From the NCBI GenBank assembly GCA_021828195.1, contig JAKASQ010000003.1:1-64000 (forward strand): a stretch of DNA of 64,000 nucleotides. Direction: 5' to 3'. Source of the DNA: Thermoplasmata archaeon (GTDB taxonomy: Archaea > Thermoplasmatota > Thermoplasmata > Lutacidiplasmatales > UBA184). Position numbers and translations under genes: made by a program. This document shows positions 51,801 through 61,201 of this stretch, in pieces. Position 1 is the stretch's first letter, and each line of letters starts with the position of its first letter. The notes under the pieces are model-generated. The model saw only the letters and a program-made list of their open reading frames with translations. It made no database searches and was not told where the DNA came from.

Positions 51801-52759
51801 GAGCGAGGTCGGTCCGGGGTCCTCGATGCGCCCGAAGGGGACTCCTCCCGAGGGAGGGCATCGGCGAAGGCTCGAAGCATTTCCTCCGCGTGCGGAAGGT
51901 GCCGGGTCGTGATCTGTTCGACGTTCACGCCGAGCGGGACCGCGAGACCGTGCGCTCGACGTACCTGATCGACCGTCGACCAGAGACGCAACGCCTGGGT
52001 CACGCTCCGAGATCCGGCCTCCGACTCGGGGCCCGAGAGTATCTCCTGTTCGGCTGCGTCGGAAACTTCGGCGCCCAGCCAACGGGCGAACTCCACGTCG
52101 CTATCGTCTCCGAGGGGGGCGACACTGAGGAGGACCGCGGCGGGGGCGAGCTTCGCCTCCCGGCACAAACGGTCATACTCCTCGATCATTCCGCTCGCGG
52201 CCTTGGCGTCGAAGAGAATCTGGGTCGTGAAGAAGGAAGCGCCGGCGCGCGTCTTCGCGAGCATCCGATGCGCTTCGCCGACCCTCTGAGGGATCGTGAT
52301 GTTGCCCAGACTCCCCCGCACGTCCTGGAAGATGGGCAAGCAAAGCCGGTTCGCTTCGATGACGGTCGGTCCGGGGTAGGGAATGTACCGACTCGTGCCG
52401 CCAACCAGAACCACGTGTCGGATTCCCCGCGCGACCGTTTCCTGGGCCCACTCGGCCACGGCTTCCGGGGTCGCGAGGTGGGCCACGACCTTGTTCACGA
52501 TGACCTCGCGCCCCGTGTTCTCGTGGATCCGTCGCGCGTACTCGCGGGGATCTCCCGTCCGGTAGTACGGACGTCCTTCGTGGTTCTCGTCCACGAGTTC
52601 GGGCACGTCCACCGCATCGATGCGCGGGACGGCTCGGATGACGTCCACAACCGCGGCGAGCTGTTTCGCTGCACGCTCCGCGCTGGTGCGGGCACCGGGC
52701 GGGACGGGCTCGAAGAAGAGCGGGGTCGAGCGAAGTGCGGCGGCGAGCGGTACGGCCAT
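51797..52759 (-). CDS. metF: Methylenetetrahydrofolate reductase-like (MetF) protein
   Basis: This 320-residue TIM-barrel protein of the MetF superfamily would reduce methylene-tetrahydrofolate (or tetrahydromethanopterin) to the methyl form. Seen: FFEPVPPGAR, VGGTSRYIPYPGPTV, SFFTTQILFDAKAA and PLGVNVEQIT. Some normally conserved flavin-contact residues cannot be checked by eye. It ends convergently with the ACT gene. It may link to ThyX folate use or methionine synthesis; no methionine synthase gene is in view. Confidence 0.75.
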   Translation of the reverse strand: MAVPLAAALRSTPLFFEPVPPGARTSAERAAKQLAAVVDVIRAVPRIDAVDVPELVDENHEGRPYYRTGDPREYARRIHENTGREVIVNKVVAHLATPEAVAEWAQETVARGIRHVVLVGGTSRYIPYPGPTVIEANRLCLPIFQDVRGSLGNITIPQRVGEAHRMLAKTRAGASFFTTQILFDAKAASGMIEEYDRLCREAKLAPAAVLLSVAPLGDDSDVEFARWLGAEVSDAAEQEILSGPESEAGSRSVTQALRLWSTVDQVRRAHGLAVPLGVNVEQITTRHLPHAEEMLRAFADALPREESPSGASRTPDRPRS

Positions 52760-52912
52760 CGGGATCTGACTCGGGGAGGCAGGGCGGGGTCCGGGGCGAT
52801 ATCACCTTTCGTCCCAGCGGCCGTGTTGCAACACGTGCAAGGACCCCTCGTGCAAGGCAACCCGGCCCGTCGGGCCCCGCAAGCTCATCCGATTCATCGC
52901 GTTCCGTCCGCC

Positions 52913-53737
52913 GTGCCAAGTCGCTCGACGCGCCCGATCCCGAAAACTCCCATCGGTGACCCGCGCGCGCGGATTCACGTCGCTCCCGTGGGCTTCGAGG
53001 TCGAGCGCATCACCGAACCGATCCTCTCCGATCGCGCTGATCGCGTCTACTTGTTGACACGCTCCGAGCGCGACGCTGCACAACCGTTCGTCGATGCCGT
53101 GGTGCGGCGCCTGCGTGCCGCCCCGTGGCCCGTGGACGTCCGGGTGACGCCGACGGAGATATGGGACGTGTTCGGAGCGCTCGGGGCGTTCCGGCAGATC
53201 TTCCAGTCGGAGCGGCGACTCGACCGCCACGACGCGTCGGTCGTTCCCATCCGGGTGAACGTCTCGACCGGGACCAAGATCACGTCGATCGCGGGAACCC
53301 TCTCGTGCATGTTGTGGAAGGGAGAGCCGTACTACGTTCGGGTCTCCCGCTCGTGGTACTCCAATCGCACCCCCCGCGTGCGACCCATCAACGATGTCGT
53401 CAGCGGCATCGATCCCGTGGGGGTCTACGAGCTGCGCGCGCCGGGATCCGAGCTCGTCGAGGTGCTCGACGCCCTCGACCGACGAGGGGGAGCACTTCGC
53501 AAGCGCGAGCTCCTCCGGGAGCTGCGCCTCGACGCAAAGGATCTCGAGGGCGGCGAGCTCACCCCCCAGGCCCAGCATGGGCGTCTTCGCCGCCGGCTCG
53601 AACCCCTCGAGCAGCGATGGGGGTTCGTCCGGATCGAGGGTATCGGGCCGCGGGGACGGGTCCGGCTGACCGAGCAAGGGAAGGTCGCCCTCGTCCTGTT
53701 CGGCTCTCGAGGGACGGGGGCCGATTTAACTCATTAA
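52913..53737 (+). CDS. HFX_2341-type (DUF6293) transcriptional regulator
   Basis: This protein of about 274 residues has the N-terminal domain RIHVAPVGFEVERITEPIL...DRVYLLT, typical of DUF6293/HFX_2341 proteins, a CARF-like fold thought to bind a nucleotide ligand. The C-terminal third looks like a winged helix (LRKRELLRELRLDAKDL and a GRVRLTEQGKVAL wing). A GTG at 52913 is the only early start codon in frame; the true start may be closer to ARIHVAPVG. It is likely a ligand-sensing regulator, target unknown. Confidence 0.7.
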   Translation: MPSRSTRPIPKTPIGDPRARIHVAPVGFEVERITEPILSDRADRVYLLTRSERDAAQPFVDAVVRRLRAAPWPVDVRVTPTEIWDVFGALGAFRQIFQSERRLDRHDASVVPIRVNVSTGTKITSIAGTLSCMLWKGEPYYVRVSRSWYSNRTPRVRPINDVVSGIDPVGVYELRAPGSELVEVLDALDRRGGALRKRELLRELRLDAKDLEGGELTPQAQHGRLRRRLEPLEQRWGFVRIEGIGPRGRVRLTEQGKVALVLFGSRGTGADLTH

Positions 53738-53744
53738 TCGAGTT
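53728..53744. repeat. AT-rich inverted repeat at the regulator's 3' end
   Basis: AACTC (53728-53732) and GAGTT (53740-53744) flank ATTAATC and enclose the stop codon, in an unusually AT-rich patch (53723-53767). It could act as a terminator, an operator or part of a promoter for a short transcript. Confidence 0.35.
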
Positions 53745-54042
53745 TAACGTTACAATAGATAACTACTCCGGCGGCGTGCGTCTTATTGTGACGACCAGGG
53801 ACGGATGGAGCGAGGCCCTCGCAGCCTCCGCAACTGGCGCGGTGAGGCAGGTGCACCAGGTGGCCCTCGGGCCATGGCCGAAGCCCTCCGCGCTCCGCCC
53901 CTGCGTCTTCCGCCTTCGCTGACGGTGCCTCGCCCACTCCGGTGGCCCGGAGCGGCCGCCGGAGCCCCGCCGCTCGTGCTGGCCGTTGTTCCCTCCGGGG
54001 TCGTCCGTAGGTTACATATCCCAGCGTCGCACGGCGAGGAGG
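53738..54042. other. Intergenic region before the ABC exporter
   Basis: This 305-nt spacer contains an AT-rich start, a possible TATA-like AATAGATAA (53755-53763) and a 48-codon open frame from GTG 53776 to 53922 with no recognisable features. Near its right end are GTTACATATC (54011-54020) and a GAGGAGG Shine-Dalgarno before the exporter ATPase. No RNA gene was recognised. Confidence 0.45.
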
Positions 54043-54990
54043 ATGTCGAATGCGATCGAGGTGCGCGCGCTCGTCAAGCGCTACGACGCCCTCGCGGCTG
54101 TCGATCACATCGACTTCGATGTTCCGGAGGGCTCGGTGTTCGCCTTCCTCGGTCCCAACGGAGCCGGCAAGACCACGACAACGGAGATGCTCGAGGGACT
54201 CCGACGCCGAACCTCCGGAGATATCCGCGTGCTGGGTCTCGATCCGTGGACCGACGGGCAGGAGCTGCATCACCAGATTGGGGTGATCCCCCAGGAGTTC
54301 CGCTTCTTCGAGAAGATCACCCCGAAGGAGGCGATCGTGTACTATGGTCGGCTCTTCGGCAAGCAGCCCGATCCCGCGGCGCTCCTGGATCAGGTGCAGC
54401 TCACGGACAAGGCGAATTCGCGCTTCGACACGCTGTCCGGCGGCCAGAAGCAGAAGCTCGGCCTCGCGCTCTCCCTGGTCGACGAGCCTCGGGTATGCTT
54501 CTTGGACGAGCCGACCACCGGCCTCGATCCCCATGCGCGGCGTGCCATCTGGAAGGTCGTCCGGGACCTGAAGCGCGACGGTCGGACCGTCTTCCTCACG
54601 ACGCACTACCTGGAGGAGGCCGAGCTCCTCGCCGACCAGGTCGCGATCATCAACCGCGGGCGAATCGTGGCCCGCGGAACCCCGCGGGAGATCATCGAGA
54701 CCTACGGCGGCCCGGAGCGCCTGCGGGTCCAGGGACCTCCCGAGCTCGCGGAGTACGTGCGCCAGAAGTTGGGGATCGCGGTCCGCTACGAGTCCGGCCG
54801 GCTCGAGATCGCTCTCCGAGAGAAGGGGGACGCCCTGCGAATACTGTCGGTCATCGATGCGAGCGGGCTCCCGTGGAACGGGTTCGCTACGGAACGGGAC
54901 ACGCTCGAGGATGTCTTCGTGCACCTCGTCGGCCAGATGGATGAAGGAGTCCTCAAGTCCGCGGCTCCGACCGCGGGGGGCGCTCCGTGA
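54043..54990 (+). CDS. ABC exporter ATP-binding protein
   Basis: This 315-residue ATPase powers the adjacent permease. Walker A GPNGAGKTTTTEML, Q-loop PQEFRFFE, ABC signature LSGGQKQKLGLAL, Walker B VCFLDEPTTGLDP and H-loop TTHYLEEAE are all present. The C-terminal 85 residues form the small extra domain found in drug/lipid-type exporters (DrrA/CcmA-like). A GAGGAGG Shine-Dalgarno precedes the ATG. The permease gene overlaps by four bases. Confidence 0.93.
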   Translation: MSNAIEVRALVKRYDALAAVDHIDFDVPEGSVFAFLGPNGAGKTTTTEMLEGLRRRTSGDIRVLGLDPWTDGQELHHQIGVIPQEFRFFEKITPKEAIVYYGRLFGKQPDPAALLDQVQLTDKANSRFDTLSGGQKQKLGLALSLVDEPRVCFLDEPTTGLDPHARRAIWKVVRDLKRDGRTVFLTTHYLEEAELLADQVAIINRGRIVARGTPREIIETYGGPERLRVQGPPELAEYVRQKLGIAVRYESGRLEIALREKGDALRILSVIDASGLPWNGFATERDTLEDVFVHLVGQMDEGVLKSAAPTAGGAP

Positions 54991-56105
54991 ACCCGCGGCG
55001 GATCGGTGGGGACCTCTCCATCGTCGCTCATGGCTACGTACGGAACCCGATCGCCCTGTTCTTCTCGTTGATCTTCCCGGTCATCCTGATCATGCTCTTC
55101 GGGTTGATCTTCGCCAGTACGGGGGCGACGACCGTGACGTTGTACGCCCAGGACTTCGACCACAGCCCTACGAGCGTGGCGTTCCTCCAAGCGCTCAACA
55201 AGACCCACTTGGTTCAGGTCCAGGTCGTCGGAGCCTCGGTCGGCAACCTCTCAACGTATCTCGGCCAGAACGGGGATTCCGCCGGCCTCGTGATCCCTCA
55301 AGGATTCGGCCAGAACTTCACCGCCCATCGCCCCGTCAAGGTCATCCTCTACACCAACCCCCAAGACGCGTCGTCGGCTGGGACGGCCACCGGAGCGCTC
55401 CAGAGCGTCATCAGCGCGTTCAACCTCCAGGCGGCCTGCGGGGGCAACTCGAGCGGGAACTGCACACCGGTCATCGGTGCCAGCAGCCTGAACGTGGGTA
55501 GCCAGGTCTACACGTACATCGATTACCTCGTCCCGGGACTGATTGGATTCTCGATCCTGACCAGCCCCATGTTCTCGATGGTCGATGTCACCGCCAGCTA
55601 TCGCAAGGACGGCCTGTTCCGGCAGCTGTCGCTCACACCGCTCACGCGGGGAGAGTGGCTCGCATCGCGGTTCATTTGGTACACGATGCTTACGTTCGCC
55701 TCGGCCGCGCTCATGCTCGCTATCGGATCGGCGATCTTCGGCGCCCACGTCACCTTCAGCATCTGGTTGGTGCCCTTCCTGATTGGGGGCCCGCTGTTCT
55801 TCGTTTCGCTTGGGATGCTCGCCGGGACCGTGTCGAAGATACCCGAGACCGCGGCCGTGATCGGGAACGTCATCACCTTCCCCATGATGTTTCTGGCCGG
55901 GACGTTCTTCCCGGTATCCTCGTTCTCACCCGGGCTCCAGCTGGTGGCGAAGGTCCTCCCGCTGTACTACGTGATCGACGGGATGAACCAGGTGCTCCTG
56001 TTCAACAACCTCTCACGGGCGATCGGGGATCTCGCGGTCGTCCTGATCGGGGCCGTTATCGTTTTCGCCCTCGCGATCTACTTCTTCAAGTGGAGAGACG
56101 AGTGA
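54987..56105 (+). CDS. ABC-2 type permease
   Basis: This 372-residue membrane protein has one N-terminal membrane helix, a large extracytoplasmic domain (about 45-180) and five C-terminal membrane helices, the layout of ABC-2 exporters. The conserved DGLFRQLSLTPLTRGEWLASR and the FLAGTFFPVSSFSPGLQLVAKVLPLYYVIDG stretch are typical. It overlaps both neighbours (ATPase and flavin reductase). The cargo is unknown; multidrug or lipid export is common for this class. Confidence 0.9.
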   Translation: MNPRRIGGDLSIVAHGYVRNPIALFFSLIFPVILIMLFGLIFASTGATTVTLYAQDFDHSPTSVAFLQALNKTHLVQVQVVGASVGNLSTYLGQNGDSAGLVIPQGFGQNFTAHRPVKVILYTNPQDASSAGTATGALQSVISAFNLQAACGGNSSGNCTPVIGASSLNVGSQVYTYIDYLVPGLIGFSILTSPMFSMVDVTASYRKDGLFRQLSLTPLTRGEWLASRFIWYTMLTFASAALMLAIGSAIFGAHVTFSIWLVPFLIGGPLFFVSLGMLAGTVSKIPETAAVIGNVITFPMMFLAGTFFPVSSFSPGLQLVAKVLPLYYVIDGMNQVLLFNNLSRAIGDLAVVLIGAVIVFALAIYFFKWRDE

Positions 56106-56590
56106 GCGGACCGCCGAGCACCGACCCGAACGTCTTTCGCCGTTTGATGGGTCGTTGGCCCACGGGGGTCGCGATCGTCACCACTCGGGACGGCATCACG
56201 GATTACGGACTCACGGTCAACGGCCTGCTATCGGTTTCGCTCCATCCCCCGTCGCTCCTCGTCAGCCTCGGGGACGACGCCGACTCGAGCCCGGCGGTCG
56301 CGAAGAGCCGCATCTTCGTCGCCAATTTCCTCTCCGCGCAGCAGCGATCGACCAGCGAGCGGTTCGCGCTCTCCCTCGCGTCGGAGGAGAAGTTCCGGGA
56401 CCTTCCCCTCCATCGTGGGGTGACGGGCGCCGCGATCCTCGACGAATCCCTGGGGGCGCTCGAATGCCGGGTGCTCTCCGAGTTCCAGGTGTCGGATCAT
56501 CACCTGTTCGTGGGGGAGGTCGTTGCCCAGGAGCTCGGTGCCGATGCCCCTCCCCTCGTGTTCCACCGGTCCCGCTACACCCAGCTCTGA
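56102..56590 (+). CDS. Flavin reductase domain protein (FMN-binding)
   Basis: This 162-residue HpaC/DIM6-type flavoprotein has the split-barrel features GRWPTGVAIVTTRDG, LTVNGLLSVSLHPPSLLVSL and the C-terminal HHLFVGEVVAQE. It would reduce free FMN/FAD with NAD(P)H, often for a monooxygenase or iron release. The GTG start overlaps the permease stop, so it belongs to the exporter operon; why is unclear. Confidence 0.87.
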   Translation: MSGPPSTDPNVFRRLMGRWPTGVAIVTTRDGITDYGLTVNGLLSVSLHPPSLLVSLGDDADSSPAVAKSRIFVANFLSAQQRSTSERFALSLASEEKFRDLPLHRGVTGAAILDESLGALECRVLSEFQVSDHHLFVGEVVAQELGADAPPLVFHRSRYTQL

Positions 56591-56606
56591 ACGCTTGAGA
56601 GGCGCC

Positions 56607-56614
56607 CTTTAATC
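56607..56614 (+). promoter_or_regulatory. TATA-like box of trxB
   Basis: CTTTAATC is centred about 29 nt before ATG 56640, predicting a leaderless message. Confidence 0.45.
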
Positions 56615-56639
56615 CTCCGCTTCCCTAGAACCAATCCCC

Positions 56640-57584
56640 ATGTCTGCTCCACCCGTCGAGGTCCGCATCGTCATTATCGGGAGCGGCCCGGCGGGCCTGA
56701 CCGCCGCGCTGTACGCCGCGCGGGCCAACCTTGAACCTTTGGTCGTTGCGGGAGTACCGGCCGGCGGCCAGCTCATGATCACTTCCGACGTGGAAAACTA
56801 CCCGGGCTTCCCCGAGGGCATCCAAGGCCCCGAGCTCATCGAGAAGTTCCGCGCCCAGGCGGCGCGGTTCGGGACGAAGTTCATCGACGACCATGTCGTC
56901 TCGGTTGATTTCCGCGAGCGGCCCTTCCTGCTTCGGACCGGCTCGCACGGCGATGTGCGCGCCCGTGCCGTGATCGTCGCGACGGGAGCGAACGCCCGAT
57001 GGCTCGGGCTCCCCGCGGAGCAGCGTCTGCGCGGTCACGGGGTCTCGGCCTGCGCCACGTGCGACGGATTCTTCTTCCGAGGCAAAGAGCTCGTCGTGGT
57101 CGGCGGCGGAGACTCCGCCATGGAGGAAGCCCTGTTCCTAACGAAATTCGCGTCCCACGTCACGATCGTCCATCGGCGCCCGGCGCTCCGGGCGAGCCAG
57201 ATCATGAAGGCCCGTGCCGAGAGCCACCCCAAGATCGGCTTCCTGCTCGAGCACGAGGTGGTCGACGTCCGGGGCGAGGACACGGTCCGGGGCGTGCTCA
57301 CGCGCAACGTGCGGACGGGCGAGACGCGGGAACTGAAGGCCGACGGGATGTTCGTCGCGATCGGTCACGATCCCGCGACCGAGGTGTTCCGCAAGGCACT
57401 CGACCTGGACGAGCGGGGATACATCCGCACGCACGACATCACTCGCACGAGCGTTGAGGGCGTGTTTGCCGCGGGTGACGTGTACGACCACTGGTACCGG
57501 CAGGCCATCACGGCTGCAGGCCTCGGGTGTATGGCCGCGCTCGACACGGAACGTTTCTTGGAAGAGTCGTCGGCGCCGCGCTAG
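56640..57584 (+). CDS. trxB: Thioredoxin reductase
   Basis: This 314-residue flavoprotein passes electrons from NAD(P)H to thioredoxin. The FAD site [16 protein letters not shown], redox CATC in [11 protein letters not shown], nucleotide site [15 protein letters not shown] and closing [27 protein letters not shown] are all complete. It has its own promoter. No thioredoxin gene is in the window. Confidence 0.93.
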   Translation: MSAPPVEVRIVIIGSGPAGLTAALYAARANLEPLVVAGVPAGGQLMITSDVENYPGFPEGIQGPELIEKFRAQAARFGTKFIDDHVVSVDFRERPFLLRTGSHGDVRARAVIVATGANARWLGLPAEQRLRGHGVSACATCDGFFFRGKELVVVGGGDSAMEEALFLTKFASHVTIVHRRPALRASQIMKARAESHPKIGFLLEHEVVDVRGEDTVRGVLTRNVRTGETRELKADGMFVAIGHDPATEVFRKALDLDERGYIRTHDITRTSVEGVFAAGDVYDHWYRQAITAAGLGCMAALDTERFLEESSAPR

Positions 57585-58156
57585 TTTGGCTCGACCGCTT
57601 CGGCCTCGGCGAACGTAATGCGGGCGTTGCCCAGGAACCCGACGAGGCTTCCCGCGATGATCCCGACACCTTGGCCGTAGAGCGGCGGGAGCGTCGTGCT
57701 CGAGAGCACGAGCACGATCTCGTTGATCGCGAGCGATCCCAAGGAGACCCCGAAGTAGAGCGCGAGCCGGTAGCCGAGGGAGTGCCGGCGACGCAGGCGC
57801 GTGCGGAACGTCCAGGCGTTGTTCAGGGTGAAGTTCCATAGAGTGGCGACGGCGAACGCGGCCGCGCTCGCGATCAGGCTGTCGACCGGGTTGGATGAGG
57901 TCTGGGTCAGGAAGTGCGAGATGCTCTCGAAGAACCCGGACGATGGGCTCGGGGCGATTGCGTCGAGCACCAGCGTGAAGACGACCAGGTTGACGACGAA
58001 TCCGGTCAGCCCCACGACGAGGAACTTGCCGTACTTCACGACGAACCGTGACCGACCGAGTGGCGTGTCTTCGCGCGGGGGGAAGGCCGCACCAGGTTCC
58101 GGCATCCGATCGTCCCGGACTCGGAGGTCCGCGGGCCTTTGAAACCTAGCCTCCAT
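57581..58156 (-). CDS. GtrA-family membrane protein
   Basis: This protein of about 191 residues has four membrane segments with the GtrA pattern ([20 protein letters not shown] ... [15 protein letters not shown]). GtrA proteins help move polyprenyl-phosphate-linked sugars across the membrane or anchor glycosyltransferases. The start is uncertain: ATG 58156 is used, ATG 58105 or GTG 58198 are options. It faces the epimerase and GT2 genes, fitting a glycan cassette. It converges on trxB with a four-base overlap. Confidence 0.8.
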   Translation of the reverse strand: MEARFQRPADLRVRDDRMPEPGAAFPPREDTPLGRSRFVVKYGKFLVVGLTGFVVNLVVFTLVLDAIAPSPSSGFFESISHFLTQTSSNPVDSLIASAAAFAVATLWNFTLNNAWTFRTRLRRRHSLGYRLALYFGVSLGSLAINEIVLVLSSTTLPPLYGQGVGIIAGSLVGFLGNARITFAEAEAVEPN

Positions 58157-58269
58157 GGGCCGCACCGGAGGCCGAGGAGGCCCGCTGAGGACGCTCACGG
58201 CTCGGCCTTATACCGAACGATCCCTCCCACGGGCCGGACCCGAACGGAGCCCCGGGAGGGTCGGCGACG

Positions 58270-59220
58270 ATGGCAGATAAGTCCGCAGTGATCTTCGGTG
58301 CCGAGGGGTTCATCGGTAGCTACCTCCTCTCCCACCTCGCGGGCCGAGGGATCTCGACCACGGCGGCGAGCCTCGGACCGATCCCGGCGGCTCGACGCGT
58401 GCCCGGGGCCCGCTACGCGCGGAATTGTGACGTCACCGATGCGCGACGCGTCGACGCCGTGCTCCGTCGCGCTCGACCGGATTACATCTATCACCTGGCC
58501 GCGATCAGTCTGCCCACGATCTCTTGGAAAGAACCCTGGAAGACGCTCGAGGTCAACATCCGCGGCACCCTGAACGTCCTCGAATCTGCACGCCGGCTCG
58601 GCACCGATCCCCGGGTCTTCGTCGCGTGCTCGAGCGCGGAGTACGGCCACGGTCATCGGCCCGCAACGCCGACGGCCGAGACCGCTCCCCTCCTGCCCTT
58701 GCACGCCTACGGCGTCAGCAAGGTCGCGCAGGACCTGCTCGCGTACCAGTACTTCGTCAACTACGGCGTGAAGACGATCCGGGGACGCATCTTCAACACG
58801 ATCGGGCCCGGTAAGACCGGGGAGGTCGCGAGCGACATCGCCCGGCAGTTGGTCGCCATCGAACGCGGGGCACGCCCGGCCGTCGTCCAAATCGGGAACA
58901 TGCGGCCGATCCGCGACTTCACCGATGTCCGGGACATGGTCCGGGCGATCGCCGCAATCACCGAACGCGGCCGACCGGGCGAGGTCTACAACCTGGCGAG
59001 CGGGCGCGAGTACTCCATACGGCAGATCCTCCAGCAGCTCATCGGCCTCTCCCGGAAGAAGGCGACCTGGAAGCTGGACCGCGCTCGGTTGCGTCCCACC
59101 GACGAAGCGTACATCGTGGGGGACGCTCGACGCTTGAAAGGGGCCACGAACTGGGCGCCCGAGTTCGATCTGGCTCGGACCCTGCACGATGTCATGGATG
59201 CCTTCCGTCGCGCGCCATGA
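58270..59220 (+). CDS. NAD-dependent nucleotide-sugar epimerase/dehydratase (GMD/RMD-like)
   Basis: This 316-residue extended short-chain dehydrogenase has the nucleotide-binding VIFGAEGFIGSYLL, catalytic Ser in ACSSAEYGHGH and Y-x3-K in YGVSKVAQD. Text around FNTIGPGKTGEVASDIARQL and MRPIRDFTDVRDMVRAI resembles GDP-mannose 4,6-dehydratase and GDP-4-keto-6-deoxymannose reductase. It would make a deoxy or epimerised sugar nucleotide for surface glycans. It overlaps the GT2 gene by four bases. Exact product unknown. Confidence 0.87.
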   Translation: MADKSAVIFGAEGFIGSYLLSHLAGRGISTTAASLGPIPAARRVPGARYARNCDVTDARRVDAVLRRARPDYIYHLAAISLPTISWKEPWKTLEVNIRGTLNVLESARRLGTDPRVFVACSSAEYGHGHRPATPTAETAPLLPLHAYGVSKVAQDLLAYQYFVNYGVKTIRGRIFNTIGPGKTGEVASDIARQLVAIERGARPAVVQIGNMRPIRDFTDVRDMVRAIAAITERGRPGEVYNLASGREYSIRQILQQLIGLSRKKATWKLDRARLRPTDEAYIVGDARRLKGATNWAPEFDLARTLHDVMDAFRRAP

Positions 59221-59990
59221 GCGCCCCGGCACCGGCGACCCGAGACGTGACCGTCGTCTGCCCCACCTACCAGGAAGGCGGCACGATCGGCCCGTTCCTG
59301 GAGCGGGTCCGGGCCGCGTCCGGCACGTTCCGCTCGGCACGCCTCACCGACCTCATCTTCGTGGACGACGGGAGCACCGACGGCACCGTTGAGCGCGTCC
59401 GCGAGGCGGGGCGGACCTGGACGACGCCTCGAGTGCAACTCGTCCAGCGGGGGCAAAAGGCCGGAACCGTCTCGGCCCAGATCGCCGGATTCCAGCGCTC
59501 CCCGACCGAGCTCGTGGTGACGATGGACGCGGACGGACAGCATCCGGCGGAGACCATCGATCGACTGGTCGAGGCCTGGGAGCCGTCGGTGGACCTCGTC
59601 GTCGCTTCCCGGTACGTCTCGGGAGGAACGGTCCAATGGGAGGAGCGACGTCGAGGGGTGATCAGTGGCGGAGCGCGCTCGCTCGCTCGACTCGTGCTGC
59701 CCGGGGCGCGCCGGTTGCGTGACCCGTTGTCCGGGTTCTTCCTCGCCCGTCGGAATTGGGTCGCCGAGCTCCCGCCCGCACGCCCCGGCTACAAGCTCCT
59801 GCTCTACGTCCTCGCAACCCATCCGCGACCGGAGATCCGCGAGGTCCCGTACGAGATGGGCGTGCGACTCGCCGGCGAGTCCAAACTGATCCAAGGGTTC
59901 GGTTTCATCCCGAGCTTTCTGCGGGAGTTAGCTCGGTATCGGCGGGCCGGTGCGACGGCCCGCCGCCGACCCGGTCCCACCCCGAAGTGA
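59217..59990 (+). CDS. Glycosyltransferase family 2, dolichol-phosphate mannosyltransferase-like
   Basis: This 257-residue GT-A enzyme has VVCPTYQEGGTIGPFLERV, the metal-binding DDGSTDGT, a second aspartate pair in MDADGQHP, and the acceptor-site SRYVSGG and DPLSGFFLARR. It resembles Dpm1, which loads mannose or glucose onto dolichyl phosphate. It has no C-terminal membrane helices. The neighbours (sugar-nucleotide enzyme, GtrA, two GT-C-like proteins) fit lipid-linked glycosylation. Confidence 0.87.
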   Translation: MSAPAPATRDVTVVCPTYQEGGTIGPFLERVRAASGTFRSARLTDLIFVDDGSTDGTVERVREAGRTWTTPRVQLVQRGQKAGTVSAQIAGFQRSPTELVVTMDADGQHPAETIDRLVEAWEPSVDLVVASRYVSGGTVQWEERRRGVISGGARSLARLVLPGARRLRDPLSGFFLARRNWVAELPPARPGYKLLLYVLATHPRPEIREVPYEMGVRLAGESKLIQGFGFIPSFLRELARYRRAGATARRRPGPTPK

Positions 59991-61119
59991 CCGAGGTCTG
60001 CGCGGACGGGCCGGGGGCCCCGGATCCGATCGACCCCGGGCGCGGGCGGGGAGGTGCCGGCTCGGCGAAACGGATTGCGTCCGGCTCCAACGGCCTCGGT
60101 ACGGGAGTGCGGGCTCTCGGTTTCATCCGGTTTCGGACGCGGTAGTAGTACGACCGAAGTGGGACGAAGAACACTCCGAGGATCCATACGGGCCAGGCCC
60201 AATAGTTCAGATGGAGGAGCACCCCGCCGGTGCTCGCACCTCCGCAGCCGGAGGGAGAGAGGACGACGGCATCGCAGATGAAGGCGGACGGGTCCCATAT
60301 CAGGAACGGAAGGACCCAGGCGACGCTCACGACGAGGGCGATGGTCATATGGGTCCAATCGCGCTTGATCGCCCAGTAGACGGCGATGAAGGCGTTCGCG
60401 AATTGCTTACAACCGAGGGCGAGGATCTCGGCCCACTTCTGACGCCGCCCGTTGACTCCGACGAACGCGAGGGTGAGCAGCAGGAGGACGACGAAGTCGT
60501 TGAAGCCGCTGGCTGCGAGCAGGGCCATGTACGGCTGGCCAATCGCTACCACGGCGAACGCGCTCTTCCGGACGAGGTAGAGCGTCGCGGCCCAAGCGAG
60601 GACCACGTAGATCTTGTAGACCGTGCCGGCGTAAATGGTACCGGCGCCGATGAACGGCTGTAGGAAGATCAGGAGCGGCAGGTAGACGTACTTCGTCGGT
60701 CCGAGATAGAAGATGGTGCCGTACTGGTTGTACGTCACGTAGATCGGGGTCGTGTACGGGTTCTGGCCCTGGAGGAGCGGCTGAATGAATGCCGGCATCG
60801 CGTACGGTTCGTCCGTCATGCCGTTGCCCCAGCCCGTCACGATCGAGACGAGCGCGACCGTGACGCTCGCGAACGCCAGGATCAGGGCGAACGACGACAG
60901 CCGGATCAGGTGCATTCGGTAGACGAAGAGGGGGTAGACGAGCGCCCAGAGTCCCAGGATGGTGGGCGTCGAATCCGAGACCTGCTGGCCGGGGTTGTAG
61001 ACGCCCCCGAGTCCGAGCACGACCGCCGGGATCGCGAGTCCGAGGGTCCATAGCCCCGCGTACTGGAGGCGGCGTCGGCGCGTCGCCTCGGGCGAGTGGA
61101 TCGCGTCCGGCTCCGTCAT
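59905..61119 (-). CDS. Polytopic membrane protein, GT-C glycosyltransferase-like (paralogue 1)
   Basis: This 404-residue protein has about ten membrane helices and a polar, proline-rich cytosolic tail. After the third or fourth helix comes GMTDEPYAMPAFIQPLL, then GQNPYTTP and VYLPLLIFLQPF, a pattern like GT-C transferases, where an acidic residue in the first long loop is catalytic. KQFANAFIAVYWAIKRD and a WDPSAF motif are shared with the next gene. It is probably a dolichyl-phosphate-sugar-using transferase; this is inferred. The tail overlaps the GT2 gene antisense by 86 nt. Confidence 0.6.
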   Translation of the reverse strand: MTEPDAIHSPEATRRRRLQYAGLWTLGLAIPAVVLGLGGVYNPGQQVSDSTPTILGLWALVYPLFVYRMHLIRLSSFALILAFASVTVALVSIVTGWGNGMTDEPYAMPAFIQPLLQGQNPYTTPIYVTYNQYGTIFYLGPTKYVYLPLLIFLQPFIGAGTIYAGTVYKIYVVLAWAATLYLVRKSAFAVVAIGQPYMALLAASGFNDFVVLLLLTLAFVGVNGRRQKWAEILALGCKQFANAFIAVYWAIKRDWTHMTIALVVSVAWVLPFLIWDPSAFICDAVVLSPSGCGGASTGGVLLHLNYWAWPVWILGVFFVPLRSYYYRVRNRMKPRARTPVPRPLEPDAIRFAEPAPPRPRPGSIGSGAPGPSAQTSVTSGWDRVGGGPSHRPADTELTPAESSG

Positions 61120-61201
61120 CACGCTCCGCCGCCCCCTTCCTGCCTCACGGGGCACATGGTTCTTGCGCGGCGGGTTGGCACGGTGGATCCGACCTGTCGC
61201 C

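Noticed and set aside
51314..52912. Upstream 533-codon extension of the HFX_2341-type regulator
   Set aside because: It lies antisense to the MetF-like gene and in another frame over the ACT gene; homology begins only after about 52940.
53776..53922. 48-codon frame after the AT-rich repeat
   Set aside because: Start codon placement is plausible but the product has no recognisable features; not strong enough to list as a gene.
53734..54924. Minus-strand frame of 396 codons opposite the ABC ATPase
   Set aside because: Antisense shadow; the plus strand has all ATPase motifs and the minus product has no recognisable fold.
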